Positions 9,590-21,193 of a stretch of DNA of 64,000 bases are shown here, in pieces. The DNA is from Steromphala cineraria (taxonomy: Eukaryota > Mollusca > Gastropoda > Trochida > Trochidae), in assembly GCA_916613615.1 (NCBI GenBank), contig OU744732.1, positions 47,917,227 to 47,981,226 of the forward strand, read 5' to 3'. The position numbers and the translations under genes were made by a program. Numbering within the stretch: position 1 is the first letter of the stretch; the number at the start of each line of letters is the position of its first letter. Below the pieces are notes generated by a model, which made no database searches, was not told the origin of the DNA, and worked only from the letters and a program-made list of their open reading frames with translations.

Positions 9590-11425
9590 TTATATCTCAA
9601 TCTTTATTCAATACTGAAAGGCCACAGGCCTATAGTACATTTTATAAGAATACAAAATACAAAAATATATGGCAATCATTTCATGACAATCATAACATAT
9701 CTAACATTGGGATTTCCTAATGTTCGTGGCATGGTATAGAAACATTGCAAGATTTTTTATTACATCATACTTATTACATTTCATTAAGGATGAAAATTTC
9801 TCTAAAGAGGGATGAACATAATAAAATTCCTTAAGGTATTGTCTTCTGAGTTTATCATATAACGGACACACGAGCAAAAAATGATATTCATTTTCTATAG
9901 CATTTGTAGTACATGATTTACATAATCTATCTTCTCTTTTCATATTAACATATCTGCCCTTTTCAATCCATAAATCGTGAGATGAACAACGGAAACGTGA
10001 TAAACTTACTCTAAATTTCTTTATAGTAACACATGATAAATAGTACTCAGTATAAATATATGGCTTAAAACCCAAATAAGTGTCACATTTTGAAGAAAGT
10101 GTAAGTTTACTAAGCCAATTTTGTTGGTATATATCCTTTAGTCTTTGCGTAAAATCACTTAAAAACTTCGAAGGGCACTCAACAGTTTGTTCATACCACA
10201 TATGGTTAAAACCAGTTTTATATAACAGCTCTTTAATGTCCGATACCCAGTTTTTGTGTCCATGACTGTCATATAAAATCATCATTTCATAACATTTTTT
10301 TGGTAAACGGTAAGAGGGCATACTTAGGAGTCTCAACCAGTATTTAACAACTTTTACCTGGGAGTTAATGATGAGCGGATATCTTCCGCATTCACCATAT
10401 ATCATTACGTTTGCTGTGCTCATTTTCACCCCAAGAAACTTTTTACATGCCAAAAGATGAATTCTCTCTATTTGGTCAAAGAATTGGTACCCCCATATTT
10501 CAGCTCCATACAATAGAATTGGACTAATCTTGACATCAAATATCCTAAAAAAGGAAGCTAAATTCAAGTCCCCAAGTACTTTTAAATTTTTCAATATACC
10601 TATCAATATTTTTTGTGCTTGGATAGACGCGTACTTGGCATGGGTTGACCAAGAGAGATTATAAGTAAAGTATACACCTAGGTACTTATATGAGGTGGTC
10701 GATTCAAGAAGGTTACCTTTAAAATACCATTTTTCATGTCGAGATAATTTCACCCCTTTCTTGAATGTAATTACTTTCGTTTTACTCATATTCACATTTA
10801 GGTGAGTCTGTTCACAATAGCTTTCTAATTCGTTGATTTGCTTCTGTAGACCAACGATAGTGCTTGAAATAAGAGCTATGTCGTCTGCGAATAGCAGTAG
10901 GAAAATTTGAAATACATCTGGATGTAGCTGAATGCCATTTCTGCAATTGTTCTCTATTTGTAAAGCAAGTTCATTTATAAAGAATGACAATAAAAAAGGA
11001 CTAAGTACAGAGCCTTGTCGGACGCCGATTTGTACATAAAAAGATTCAGATATTTCATTTCTATTCCTAACGGCAGCTTTCACATTTTCATAGATGCTAT
11101 TTAATAATTTTGACATTTTGCTACTCAATCCCCCTGCATTAAATAGATGCCATAGTTTGTGCCTTTTTACAGAATCAAAAGCTTTGGAAAAATCAACAAA
11201 CAATGCATAAAATTTACCTCCTTGTGAATTAAGATATCTTTGTACAACACTCTGTAGTATAAACATATTATCAATTGTGGTATATCCCTGTCTAAAGCCA
11301 GCCTGTGATTCGCTTATTTTCTCCATGGTATCGCCCCAGAATATCAGTCGTTTGTTTATAATCGCAGTGAATACCTTGCTAAATATACAATTATACAACA
11401 TGCTGTCAAAATAGCACAGAATCAA
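9590..11425 (-). mobile_element. 5'-truncated LINE (non-LTR retrotransposon)
   Basis: Span of the reverse-transcriptase frame plus its 3' end on the minus strand. An AATAAA (plus-strand TTTATT at 9602-9607) lies just past the stop codon, as expected at a LINE 3' end. No endonuclease domain is present upstream, so the copy was truncated at its 5' end on insertion. Confidence 0.8.
9701..11425 (-). CDS. LINE reverse transcriptase (partial ORF2)
   Basis: 574-residue open frame with the reverse-transcriptase motifs in order: QAGFRQGYTT (41-50), motif A ALFVDFSKAFD (74-84), motif B GVRQGSVLSP (134-143), the catalytic FADD (179-182) and YKYLGVYF of the following motif. Near the C-terminus is a CKSC...EYHFLLVCP cysteine-histidine pattern common after LINE RT domains. 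The first 10-15 residues are probably flanking sequence. The frame is intact over the RT, so the insertion is fairly young. Clade not determined; a Jockey/CR1-like or L1-like group is possible. Confidence 0.88.
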   Translation of the reverse strand: MILCYFDSMLYNCIFSKVFTAIINKRLIFWGDTMEKISESQAGFRQGYTTIDNMFILQSVVQRYLNSQGGKFYALFVDFSKAFDSVKRHKLWHLFNAGGLSSKMSKLLNSIYENVKAAVRNRNEISESFYVQIGVRQGSVLSPFLLSFFINELALQIENNCRNGIQLHPDVFQIFLLLFADDIALISSTIVGLQKQINELESYCEQTHLNVNMSKTKVITFKKGVKLSRHEKWYFKGNLLESTTSYKYLGVYFTYNLSWSTHAKYASIQAQKILIGILKNLKVLGDLNLASFFRIFDVKISPILLYGAEIWGYQFFDQIERIHLLACKKFLGVKMSTANVMIYGECGRYPLIINSQVKVVKYWLRLLSMPSYRLPKKCYEMMILYDSHGHKNWVSDIKELLYKTGFNHMWYEQTVECPSKFLSDFTQRLKDIYQQNWLSKLTLSSKCDTYLGFKPYIYTEYYLSCVTIKKFRVSLSRFRCSSHDLWIEKGRYVNMKREDRLCKSCTTNAIENEYHFLLVCPLYDKLRRQYLKEFYYVHPSLEKFSSLMKCNKYDVIKNLAMFLYHATNIRKSQC

Positions 11426-11785
11426 ATTTATTTGGGTTTTTGTTAAAATTCTCTTTTCGATTAAAAAAAATAATTAAAAACGTATTGTAATTTATTATGT
11501 TTATTGGCATTGACTTATTTGACACATTTCTGAAAATGTGTTCAAATAAAGCAATACGACAGAAGGAAGAAAATAAAAAAATGACTCTTTTTACCAAATG
11601 TATCTCTTTGAAGATGCAAGAATTGTTTCTGGTATGTCACATTCCTGTCGTTTGTAGTGTCGAAAGTGATCAATTTACAATTTTGACTGGAAGATATTTT
11701 TAAAAAAATGGTGACCAATTCGAAATTCCCTGAAATGATGAAAATCTTCAACTTCCCTAAAATGATGATGCTGCATAGTAAATCC

Positions 11786-12346
11786 TTAAAGATGCTGTAT
11801 CATACTTGCATGCGGTTCAGGCTGAAATTTAGCTATTGAGAAAAGAACTACATCAATTTGTAGAAAAATCTTTCGTCGAAATTTTGATATCATATTTAGA
11901 TTGTTTAATCAACAATAACATACTTATTTCGACGCCCAAAGCACAGTACCCCTTGTGGAAAGGGCATAGCATTTAACGAACCCGCTTTCGGTGACGTAAT
12001 CATTACGCATGTAGGATTTACACAGTGTCACAACAAGCGTATTTGCGTTCGATGGGTATCAACTGTTGCAGCAACGAATACCTTATTCAGAGAAAAAGAA
12101 AGGAAAATCTAGTCGTGCGCGACAAAGACGGATTTCAAGCGTATATTTAGAGACCGGAAGCTGTGAGATGGCCACACTTGATTCGCCTTTATGTTGGCTG
12201 CCGTTTCCGTAATTTTGGTAAATTATCTCATATTAATTGAATTTTGGTCCGATTTCCCTAGGTTGGTCGCTAAAATTTTCTAAAAATACAACGAATACAT
12301 TAAAAATACTTTTAAAAATATTGCAAGTATGATACAGCATCTTTAA
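11786..12346. mobile_element. 561-bp TTAA-flanked MITE
   Basis: Ends TTAAAGATGCTGTATCATAC and, inverted, GTATGATACAGCATCTTTAA. TTAA at both outer ends may be the target duplication. The interior has no coding capacity. It is the same design as the GGGGCAGTAGCACG family but an unrelated sequence. Confidence 0.8.
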
Positions 12347-12422
12347 CAGTAAAACAAACTTTTGTTAAGAAGGTGTAGCAACAATATCTAATATGTTTTA
12401 ACTTCTTATGGGTACACTACAA

Positions 12423-12511
12423 GTTATACCATTCAGACGCCTTCGGCTCGTCGCATTACACCAAGCTAGAGGCTGATATATACCCACATCCCCCGTGTCT
12501 GAATGTTATAA
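12423..12511. repeat. Short inverted-repeat element
   Basis: Inverted ends TTATACCATTCAGAC and GTCTGAATGTTATAA lie about 90 bp apart. Too small to classify. Confidence 0.55.
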
Positions 12512-12526
12512 CGAATTTATCTTACC

Positions 12527-12665
12527 GAATGTTTAAACAAAACGCTAATGATACTGAAAATAAAAAGAATAAGAAATGTTTACACAAAACGCTAATGATA
12601 TGAAAATAAAGAGTAAGAACTGTTTAAACAAAACGCTAATGATATGAAAATAAAAAAGAGTAAGT
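12527..12665 (+). repeat. Tandem repeat, about 50 bp, three copies
   Basis: Three copies of a unit containing ACAAAACGCTAATGATA followed by TGAAAATAAA, separated by A-rich variable sequence. Confidence 0.8.
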
Positions 12666-12701
12666 AAAAACTGGGAAAGCGCTACGACTATAGAGTGTTC
12701 A

Positions 12702-13121
12702 CAATCTAGTTAAAACTAGCCGTAATGTATACGCCCCCTAAGTCCTCACGTTACATCTAGCTACTAACCCACCTGCTCAGTGTCACGCATGTGCGGAAAT
12801 CAGCCAATGAAAAAAGAACTGACTGATCTCTTTGAATCGGACAATCTAGTTAACACAAGCTGTTTGAATCGGGCAATCTAGTTAAAACTATAGCTGTAAT
12901 GACTATGTCCAATAAGTCATACATTAAATTATTGATATTTATGCTCATAATGTGTATAATGCAATATAAATCCTAACGACGACCGATTCAAAGAGTTCAG
13001 CCAGTTCTTTTTTCATTTGCTGATTTCCGCGCATGCGTGACATGGACCAAGTGGGTTAGTAGCTAGATGTAACGTGAGGACTTAGGGGACGTAAACATTA
13101 CAGCTAGTTTTAACTAGATTG
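12702..13121. mobile_element. CAATCTAG MITE, copy 1
   Basis: Inverted ends CAATCTAGTTAAAACTAG and CTAGTTTTAACTAGATTG. Subterminal blocks such as CGCATG(C/T)G(T/C)G and GAAATCAGCCAATGAAAA are also inverted. The terminal motif is partly repeated internally near 12840 and 12875. Copies 2 and 3 lie in REV1 introns (45287 and 54181). Confidence 0.88.
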
Positions 13122-13392
13122 GTTTGTTAAAAGCTACATTTCGGTTGATCAAAAGTAAACTTGATGTGTTCGAGATACTATACATTGTACATTTCAAGAC
13201 GCTCAATCTGCACGCTTTTTCGTGCTTTTTGTGGCGGTTATAAATGATTTATCACTCCGCTCAAGAGGGTGATATCAGTATTTATCCAGGGTCACGTGGA
13301 CCAATCAGAGATCGAGATTCTTACATGAGCTAGGATAAACTAACTTACCCGGTCAGTAAGGCTATTACAGTCACGAAGCACTGAACTGTCCG

Positions 13393-13496
13393 TCAATCAT
13401 CACAGCAGATCTCGTTTGAGTTGGCACAATAGAAACCTGGTTCAGGCTCCTCACAGAGCGCCGATGCCATACACACGTAGCCGCCTGTACACGGCG
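13393..13496 (-). CDS. Exon 2: Cys-rich tail
   Basis: 104 bp: two bases completing a codon, 33 codons and TGA. Contains PCTGGYVCMASALC and YCANSNEICCDD. An even number of cysteines ending in a CC pair is typical of disulfide-bonded extracellular modules. Too short for normal ORF searches. Confidence 0.75.
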
Positions 13497-15457
13497 CTGT
13501 AGGGAGTTTAAATAGATTGATAATATCAAAGCATTGCACACCGTAAGAACGTGTACGCCTGGACATCGTTACTCAAAAAGTGAACGAGTTTCGTTGCGCG
13601 AGAAAAGGTTTGTTTTGTGCATTTGATGTGGGATTATGTTCATCGATTTTAAGATAGGTCTACTTTTGAGAAAAGATATTTCTAGCTGTAATATTGTAGA
13701 CATTATTAAACACAATGTTCGTTTCGGAAATGAGCAGCTGAGCAAATTTAGATTAACAGGGACAGTTTTATATGAGGCTATATATGTCGAGAAATAAGTT
13801 TTCACACAAAAGCGGTCGGGTTATTGTTTTAAGGCATTAATATATTTTTTCCAAGTATATTTCCTAAAACGCTAATACATAATGATTGAAAGTCCAAAAT
13901 TGATTCAAAATCAAAAGGATAGCTACTAAGATATTTACACTCAATAACCGCTAGTATAATCTCATTGTGAACGCGTTCCCTGAGTCCATTCGTCACATCC
14001 TTAAGTAAGCCGTTCATTCTGTTTTGGCACCATATGTGTGTTTCAGGCAATTAGTTATTTCAGGGTTTAGGGACGCTTGTGAATACAAAACGAAAATCAA
14101 ACACATTAGCAGAAATTGACTCCTATATTACAATATTTGATGACATTACTTTTAATCACTGACCGCACCAGTGTCTACCATTTTACAGCCTGGCATATAT
14201 TTTCTTTACACTACCTGAAAAACCATATATCGAACAAAATACTACAACAAATGCAGGTTAACAAACCTTCCCCTCGCAAAGAAAGTCGTTCACCTTGTTG
14301 AGTAACGATTCTCAGGCGTACACTTATACTACGGTGTGGTTTGAGACCTTGAGGGTTGCAAAATAGGCCTCGCATTCGACTACCTTAATAGTAATTGGAC
14401 TGAAATTGTTTTATGCTTCCTTTTGGGTTTGCTTCACAAAGTCATTTGTCCAGTATATGTTCTCTTTGATCGTTGTATAAGATGAATGGCGGATTTGTAT
14501 AAGATGAATGGAGGGTTTGTATAATTATCATTACACTTTAAACTTATCAAAATTTAGTTTTAACAAGGAGCTGTAGCAAAACAAAGGTCCAAATACATTA
14601 TTTATCATCATGTGTTAACAAGGCAAAATTTGAAAACTTTAATTTACGAAATAAGCAGAAAGATAAAGATAAAGAGTTTTTTCGGTGTATAAAAGTATAC
14701 CTGTCTATTTCCCTGCAACAGTAATGAATTAAGGTCAAAATATGAAATTGTAGAACCAGAGACTCTATTTCGCTAAACTCATTAAACAGAGCAAATTTAT
14801 AAACGAATACATACGCTTCGTTACTGCCACTCCAGCGCCTCCTCCGCCGCCGCCACCAGTGATGCTTTGAAATGGTGCTGGAGGATTTACGCTTGGTGGC
14901 GCAGTACCATCTGTTCCTCCGCCTGAACCACCTGAGCCGCCGCCAACACCACTTGAATCGATGCCAACACCAATTGTAACACCGCCTGAACCACCTGAAC
15001 CACCTGAGCCGCCGCCAACACCACTTGAATCGATGCCAACACCAATTGTACCACCGCCTGAACCACCTGAACCACCTGAGCCGCCGCCAACACCACTTGA
15101 ATTGATGCCAACACCAATTGTACCACCGCCTGAACCACCTGAACCACCTGAGCCGCCGCCAACACCACTTGAATCGATGCCAACACCAATTGTACCACCG
15201 CCTGAACCACCTGAACCACCTGAGCCGCCGCCAACACCACTTGAATTGATGCCAACACCAATTGTACCACCGCCTGAACCACCTGAACCGCCGCTGACAC
15301 CACCTGAACCACCACCGCCGACAAACATTTGGAAGAACCGCCTTATCTGAGTTATTATAGCAATAAATTGAGCGTCGCTAACCCCATACTGCGTAGTGGC
15401 TGCAGTAGCCGCAGTAGCTAGGGTACAGGCAAGGAGAATAGTTATCACCGTCTTCAT
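13393..15457 (-). CDS. Secreted Gly/Ser-rich repeat protein with Cys-rich C-terminus
   Basis: Two-exon gene joining 15457-14815 to 13496-13393 (248 residues). Donor AAGC|GTATGT and acceptor CTACAG match in phase, and the reading frame stops at a TGA at 13395-13393. Residues 1-20 are a signal peptide (MKTVITILLACTLATAATA). A short segment with Ile, Phe and Arg (VSDAQFIAIITQIRRFF) follows. Then comes a Gly/Ser domain with five 24-residue repeats carrying TIGVGI(N/D)SSGV, then a Pro/Gly linker. The second exon adds 33 residues with six cysteines (PCTGG, YVC, ALC, FYC, EICC). The composition suggests an extracellular structural protein (shell matrix, byssus, mucus or silk-like), but I recognise no named family. 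A TATAAG box stands about 50 bp upstream of the ATG. Confidence 0.8.
13497..14814 (-). other. Intron of the Gly-rich gene
   Basis: 1318-bp AT-rich intron with GT-AG ends on the minus strand. It holds only short chance frames. GATGAATGG(C/A)GG(A/G)TTTGTATAA is duplicated near 14480-14525. Confidence 0.7.
14815..15457 (-). CDS. Exon 1: signal peptide and Gly-rich repeats
   Basis: 643 bp ending one base into a codon. The repeats are 72 bp long and in phase (24 residues). The N/D position runs N, D, N, D, D from N- to C-terminus, suggesting duplication partly as 144-bp pairs. The proline-rich frame on the opposite strand is only the antisense of these repeats. Confidence 0.85.
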
Positions 15458-15505
15458 TGTGGCTTGAGGAAGGTTTCAACGTCTGGGTTTGAATGTGGGG
15501 CTCTT

Positions 15506-15512
15506 CTTATAC
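15506..15512 (-). promoter_or_regulatory. TATA box of the Gly-rich gene
   Basis: TATAAGA on the minus strand, about 50 bp before the start codon, which places a transcription start near 15475-15480. GC-richer flanks and the spacing fit a core promoter. Confidence 0.6.
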
Positions 15513-16035
15513 CTTTAGTTTAGGGATACCAGCCAATGAGAAATAATTTCCTGTTGTTATGAATTATTGAGATTTTAAATTGTATACATCCCATGAATTA
15601 TTTACTTATTTCGCGAGCAGGATTTGATTTTTCAAATACATTCTTAAAAATTATATATTTCTACATACTTATTAGGGCGTTCCCAACTTCATTTAGAATC
15701 TCTTTATATGTTTTTGCCGAACTTTTTATACTTGTTTAATTAAATATCAAGATTCATTCTTGATTTTTCTAAAAACAAACTTTACCTATATATTTTACTC
15801 ATATCGTAAAATATTCGAAAACCACATTAAAAAACAATAGCATCATGAAATTTTATTGTTAACATCATGGCATAACCAGTTGAAAATATGTCCATAACAA
15901 AATTATCAAGTTACTTGACCTATTTGTTTGCCTATCCATTGAATAAGGCACACTTATGATAAGTATGTGTCTACACTTGAATGAAAATTTTTCTTATGTA
16001 TGCAAAATTTAAAGCACAGCATTTGTGCCCCATCA

Positions 16036-16978
16036 CTGAAGTCCAACATTTGTTAATATGCGACCATTCGCTAAATCAGGTAAAACTTTTGTCAATATGT
16101 ACCCATCAGCTGAATCAGGTCCAACTTTTGTTATTATGTGCCCATTTGCTGAATCAAGTCCAACTTTTGTCAATATGTACCCATTGGCTGAATCAGGTCC
16201 AACTTTTGTTATTATGTGCTCATTTGCTGAATCAGGTCCAACTTTTGTTATCATGTGCCCATTTGCTGAATCAGGTCCAACTTTTGTTATTATGTGCCCA
16301 TTTGCTGCATCAGGTCCAACTTTTGTTATTATGTGCCCATTTGCTGAATCAGGTCCAACTTTTGTTATCATGTGCCCATTTGCTGAATCAGGTCCAACTT
16401 TGTTATTATGTTCCCATTTGCTGAATCAGGTCCAACTTTTGTTATCATGTGCCCATTTGCTGAATCAGGTCCAACTTTGTTATTATGTTCTCATATGCTG
16501 AATCAGGTTCAACTTTTGTTATTATGTGCCAATTTGCTGAATCAGGTTCAACTTTTGTTATCATGTGCCCATTTGCTGAATCAGGTTCAACTTTTGTTAT
16601 CATGTGCCCATTTGCTGAATCAGGTCCAACTTTTGTTATCATGTGCCCATTTGCTGAATCAGGTTCAACTTTTGTTATTATGTGCCCATTTGCTGAATCA
16701 GGTCCAACTTTTGTTATCATGTGCCCATTTGCTGAATCAGGTTCAACTTTTGTTATTATGTGCCCATTTGCTGAATCAGGTTCAACTTTTGTTATTATGT
16801 GCCCATTTGCTGAATCAGGTCCAACTTTTGTAATCATGTGCCCATTTGCTGAATCAGGTCCAACTTTTGTTATTATGTGCCCATTTGCTGAATCAGGTTC
16901 AACTTTTGTTATTATGTGCCCATTTGCTGAATCAGGTTCAACTTTTGTTATAATGTGCCCATTTGCTGAACCAGGTCC
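16036..16978 (+). repeat. 39-bp minisatellite, about 24 copies
   Basis: Unit TGCTGAATCAGGTCCAACTT + TTGTTATTATGTGCCCATT, with (C/T)CAACTT and TTAT(C/T)ATG variants. Because 39 is divisible by three, long frames stay open on both strands. Two copies near 16390 and 16480 lack a base, which shifts frames mid-array. The first copies (16036-16200) are more diverged. Confidence 0.93.
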
Positions 16979-17264
16979 ACGTTTATTATTTAATGGCGCT
17001 TCAATGAATCAAACAGAACGTTCATTATCATGTGTCCCTACACTAATAGAGCACAATGTCATTTTTAAATGATGAATAATTCAAAAATAACAAAATCTAT
17101 CGGGAAAAATTGAATATGCAAACTATGCACTGAGTCATTTGATGTAACAGATCAAGAATAACGTCTAGTTAAAGCAAGCAACGGTTTCATTGTGCATGTG
17201 TTTTTAAATGTACTATTCATGCACTCACCAGTGTTTGGTCTGTTTTTCCATCTGAAAATATCTT

Positions 17265-17613
17265 AATGGACAGTAGCACGTTTTATGGGGAAAATAAGGT
17301 GATGTCAATAATGGTTCCAATTGAATAACAATGTATTTAACTAAATGAAGCAGTAATAAATCAAATACATAATGTAACATTCAGCCATCTGGTATTCTTT
17401 TTCTTACAAAATGAATTTAAGGTGTTCACACAAAAATGGACACCAAATGACTTTATGTGAATCTTTATAATTTGTTCTTTGACTATGGATGACTGGTTTG
17501 TGTATGAGATTTTTGACACTATCAAGATAACACATGTAGCATTAAAAAACGTACAATTATGAGTAAAACATTTTAAATATAAATTTTCATAAGAAGTGCT
17601 ACTGCCCCTTTAA
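17265..17613 (-). mobile_element. TTAA MITE, copy 3 (reverse)
   Basis: Left end TTAATGGACAGTAGCACG, right end AGTGCTACTGCCCCTTTAA. The interior is the reverse complement of copies 1 and 2 (AATAAGGTGATGTCA near the left end). Confidence 0.85.
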
Positions 17614-19380
17614 ATATCGTTTCTTCACGCACAAAAATGTCTTTTCAAAATCGATGCTACCAAACAGGGTGTTAGTTTTAAAAACAGATGAGTGTGCACT
17701 TGCAAAACTGTTGAAATGAAACTTTCTTACTAGTGGAACATTTTACCTGTCATTGTACTTTAACTTACTTTTAAATGATTTGACAATATCTAACAATATA
17801 TTAAAATAGAAATATCTCAAATATTTTGTGACCTTCAATTTATATATAAAGAATTATATATTGTGTAAAACGCAGTTCTTTAGAATAATGCTATATGCAT
17901 AATTTATTTATGTATATTCAATTATGTCAATTTTGTTGTAATATTCATGTAATGTTTGTATTTTTAACATACTGCTGAGCATTGCTTCCCTGTAAACGTC
18001 ATGTAAATGATTTATTAATGATTTAGTCTACATAACTTACTTCGATGTTGATGATATAAGAAAACATATGTCACACACGTGTGATGACATAACAGGCACG
18101 CATTTATATGTTTTTCGTCCCAGAAATGCAAAGAATTTATTTGATAGCCACACGTGTTGATTATCATTAACACTTGACTCGAGACACCCATTTAATAAGA
18201 TTTCCTTGAATATGATTTGTGTGTTACAATAAAATCCTCCCGGTCTTTAAGATTAAACTTACAATCTCATTAGGGTACAATTATCAATTATTTGTATAAT
18301 TAATAACCTTGGTGAACATCGTTAGTAATTCCATATATATGAATTATCTGTTAATTGTTAAAATGTGATTAAAACTTAAAAATTCCCCAGAAAAACAATT
18401 ATTTTTTATTTAAGTTTAAAAACCCATGTCATGGGTGTCTTCTCAATCTGCCTACAACTCATTCTGCCTACAGATAAAAACAGCTCATATCAAGGTCTGT
18501 TTGTCACGTGCATGTCGCATATGGGTATGATCAAAACTGTAAAAAATCTATAAAAATAACCCTCGCTTTTAGCTGCTCACATTTAAGTTGGTGCAAATGA
18601 TGCTTCAGTGCCTTTTGATAATTTTGATTATGTCAATGCCCTACCATTGAATCCTAATGATTAATTTTAATTCAAGATTCACACAAACCGTTATTTTTCT
18701 TATCAAAATATCTTGAAAATATTCTGATTTTGCTGAATATCAATTTAGATAGTGATTACAAACCCCAATTGCAATCCTTTTGATAAAGAGTAGGCCTATA
18801 GATGACTCTTCGATCGTAGATACTTGTTCAATCTCATTAAAATGATATCAAAATTTCTTCACCACGTTACGCTAAATGATATCATAATTTCTTCATTACG
18901 TTACGCAGGTAATAGCGTAGCGTAGTGTAGCAGATGGATCATATTTGAATAAGATTGCTACTTGTTAACGTTGTTATGACTCAATGTCTCGTACATTTCT
19001 CTGCATGATTTCTAAAACAAACAAATTCAAGCACCTATTATATAGCAATTAATATGGATTATTGTTTATATGGATTTCATACGGATAAATTAGAAACACG
19101 TTCCGAATTTTACATTAACGTATTTACATGAAGATTATTTCATTCTTCTTTTTTTTGAAAAAAAAACGGTCATTAAATGTAATTTCATTTACTCAATGTG
19201 TTCCGCCCAATGTTAAACAAATTGTAAATTTTCAAAATATCATTTAGTAATCCCTTGTTTCTTTCTTTTTAAAAAATTGCACTGAATGTCAAGTATTTAG
19301 CAGGGACTTCCTATCTTGTTCCATTCCTTCATGGGAATTGTGTTAGAAAGCGCAGCGCAGAGTTCTACAATAACCAGCTT
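17614..19380. other. Intergenic, AT-rich
   Basis: No gene seen. A 35-bp duplication (AATGATATCA...TTCTTCA.CACGTTACGC) lies at about 18841-18906. Otherwise unremarkable AT-rich DNA before the REV1 promoter. Confidence 0.6.
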
Positions 19381-19384
19381 TTAG

Positions 19385-19470
19385 GTCGCGCGGTCACAAA
19401 ATTCACTTCCGGGAAACCGCGAGTGTTGATGTTTCCGGTGGATTTCCAGGCGGGAGTGCAGAGTTTGTGT
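19385..19470 (+). promoter_or_regulatory. Candidate REV1 promoter and 5' UTR exon
   Basis: A CpG-rich island in AT-rich surroundings: GGTCGCGCGGTCAC, then CACTTCCGGGAAACCGCGAG and a second TTCCGG. CACTTCCGG is the ETS-type site common at housekeeping promoters. It lies 1.6 kb upstream of a splice acceptor (TTTTTACAG ending at 21029) that begins the first coding exon, so a non-coding first exon here is likely. The donor is not fixed. Confidence 0.5.
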
Positions 19471-19815
19471 ATGTTTTTGTAAACGATATATACGCTTATC
19501 CGTTTCATGTCAACTGGTAGATTTATTTTATACTGTTTGAATATGCTTTTAAGAGAAAATTTCGCCGTGCCATAGCAAGGCTTTCATCACTTGATTGCTT
19601 GAATTCTTCTGACTTGAGTGGTTACAAGCGCTCAAAAATGTGTTTGATATAAATCTAAAGTACAGTGTCGTGACAAAAGTATTTCAACAAAGGTAATTTT
19701 CTTACAGGATCCCATGTTATTTTCGTGTAGCATTTATGATCATGACAGTGAGCGAAAACTCATATAACCTAGCATGTATGAAGCCTAACACCTTTAGATC
19801 TTGTTCATAATTTTC

Positions 19816-20248
19816 CAGTCTGATTAAAATCGACCGAACTCCGAGGAATAAAATAGGAAAATATTGTCTCTATCGGGTTCGAACCAGTTGGGATGTCCTC
19901 TCCGTCTTGGTCTGAATGCACCCAACTCTATCACATGTTTCTGACGCAAGCTCATTTACCCAATTACAAGGCGGGTGGAAAAAGCTACGATATCATGCTA
20001 GGGGCAGGTAACTCCAGTGTACCATTCATTATACAAATTTGCTGCTAAACTCTATTTAAAACGAGGATGTGATTGGAAAGCTTACGACTTGGTTTGTCTG
20101 GGCTAAACTAGTTATAGAAACATGCGATAAAGTTGGGTGCATTCAGACCAAGACGGAGAGGATATCGATCCCTACTGGTTGGAACCCCGATAGAGACAAT
20201 ATTTTTCCTATTTTATTCCTCGGAGCTCGGTCGATTTTAATCAGACTG
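19816..20248. mobile_element. 433-bp long-TIR element (CAGTCTGATT family)
   Basis: Long inverted arms of about 110 bp: CAGTCTGATTAAAATCGACC at the left and its inverse GGTCGATTTTAATCAGACTG at the right. Flanks ATAATTTTC and ATGATTTTC suggest an 8-9 bp target duplication, as in hAT elements. Related ends occur near 53960-53995 and at 58304-58475. Confidence 0.85.
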
Positions 20249-21029
20249 ATGATTTTCAATTTCATTACTCATTGTTTTGGATAACGGCAAAATAATGACT
20301 TGGTATTGCTACAGGGACGTCACTTTCCCATTGCCATCATTATGTAAGCAGTCGAAAATGGCAGAAAAATTATGCATACAACAGTAATCTTTTAAATGTT
20401 TCAAAAATCTGAAATTGTGTACATGTTGCAGCAATTGTGTGAAGTGAAGCAATTAAAATTATTTATGCTACACTGAAATAACACAGGAGACTATGGGAAA
20501 ATGACACTTGTTGCAATAACTTGGCATGGAGCTGTATAACGGAGCCATTCAACTTATGGAAGCCATGCTGTGGAATGTAAAGTCAATTATATGAGTCTGT
20601 AAATGATGATGAAATTTAATGGATAATGAAAAATAATTTATTATCAAAAATCATCTTTGAATATTAATTTAGAAAATAATTGGAAACACACCGCCTTCTT
20701 AAGATTTTATGCGGAAAGCCTTGATAAAAAAAAAACCTCATTTCCCACTTCACATTCCTCAGGTTCAATTTGTGAAAGTGTCTTTTGGTTAATTTACTGT
20801 AAGATCTGCAACTTTGACGACGTGTACAGAAATATCCTAATTGGGCTCTAATGCATATAAGATTGGTGGGTTGTGATATAAATTCCCAAATATTAGGTGT
20901 CCAACATTGGTTATGGTTGTAATGTTGTCCTGACAGGCTCTGTTAGCAGTTGCTTGTTGAAGATTCTCATTGAAACTGCTTTATGAATAGCCAGATTTAA
21001 ACTTTTACCTGATTTCAATATTTTTACAG

Positions 21030-21193
21030 GTTTGTCATGATCAGTTAGCCACAAGCTCCACCTTCATCTCAAGATGTCGTCCAGGGGCCGGAGAGGTCGG
21101 CCAAGGAGGGGAGGTAACTCTTCTAACTCCGAATCCTCCTCAGGGGCAGCAAAGAGGAAGTCGCGTGAAGAGGGATCTGGCTTTGAAGCATGG
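21030..21193 (+). CDS. REV1: REV1 exon 1 (with 5' UTR part)
   Basis: Acceptor TTTTTACAG precedes 21030. The ATG is at 21074 and the coding part 21074-21193 (residues 1-40) is basic and Ser-rich, ending GFEAW before GTGAGA. The start agrees with the short basic N-terminus of other REV1 proteins. Confidence 0.9.

Noticed and set aside
14887..15350. Proline-rich plus-strand frame and a second minus-strand frame
   Set aside because: Antisense or shifted readings of the Gly-rich repeats; the Gly frame alone has a signal peptide, TATA box and matching second exon.
16058..17072. Long frames of 13-residue repeats on both strands
   Set aside because: They arise because the minisatellite unit is 39 bp. 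Frames change where copies lost a base, and there is no start context, signal or splice support.
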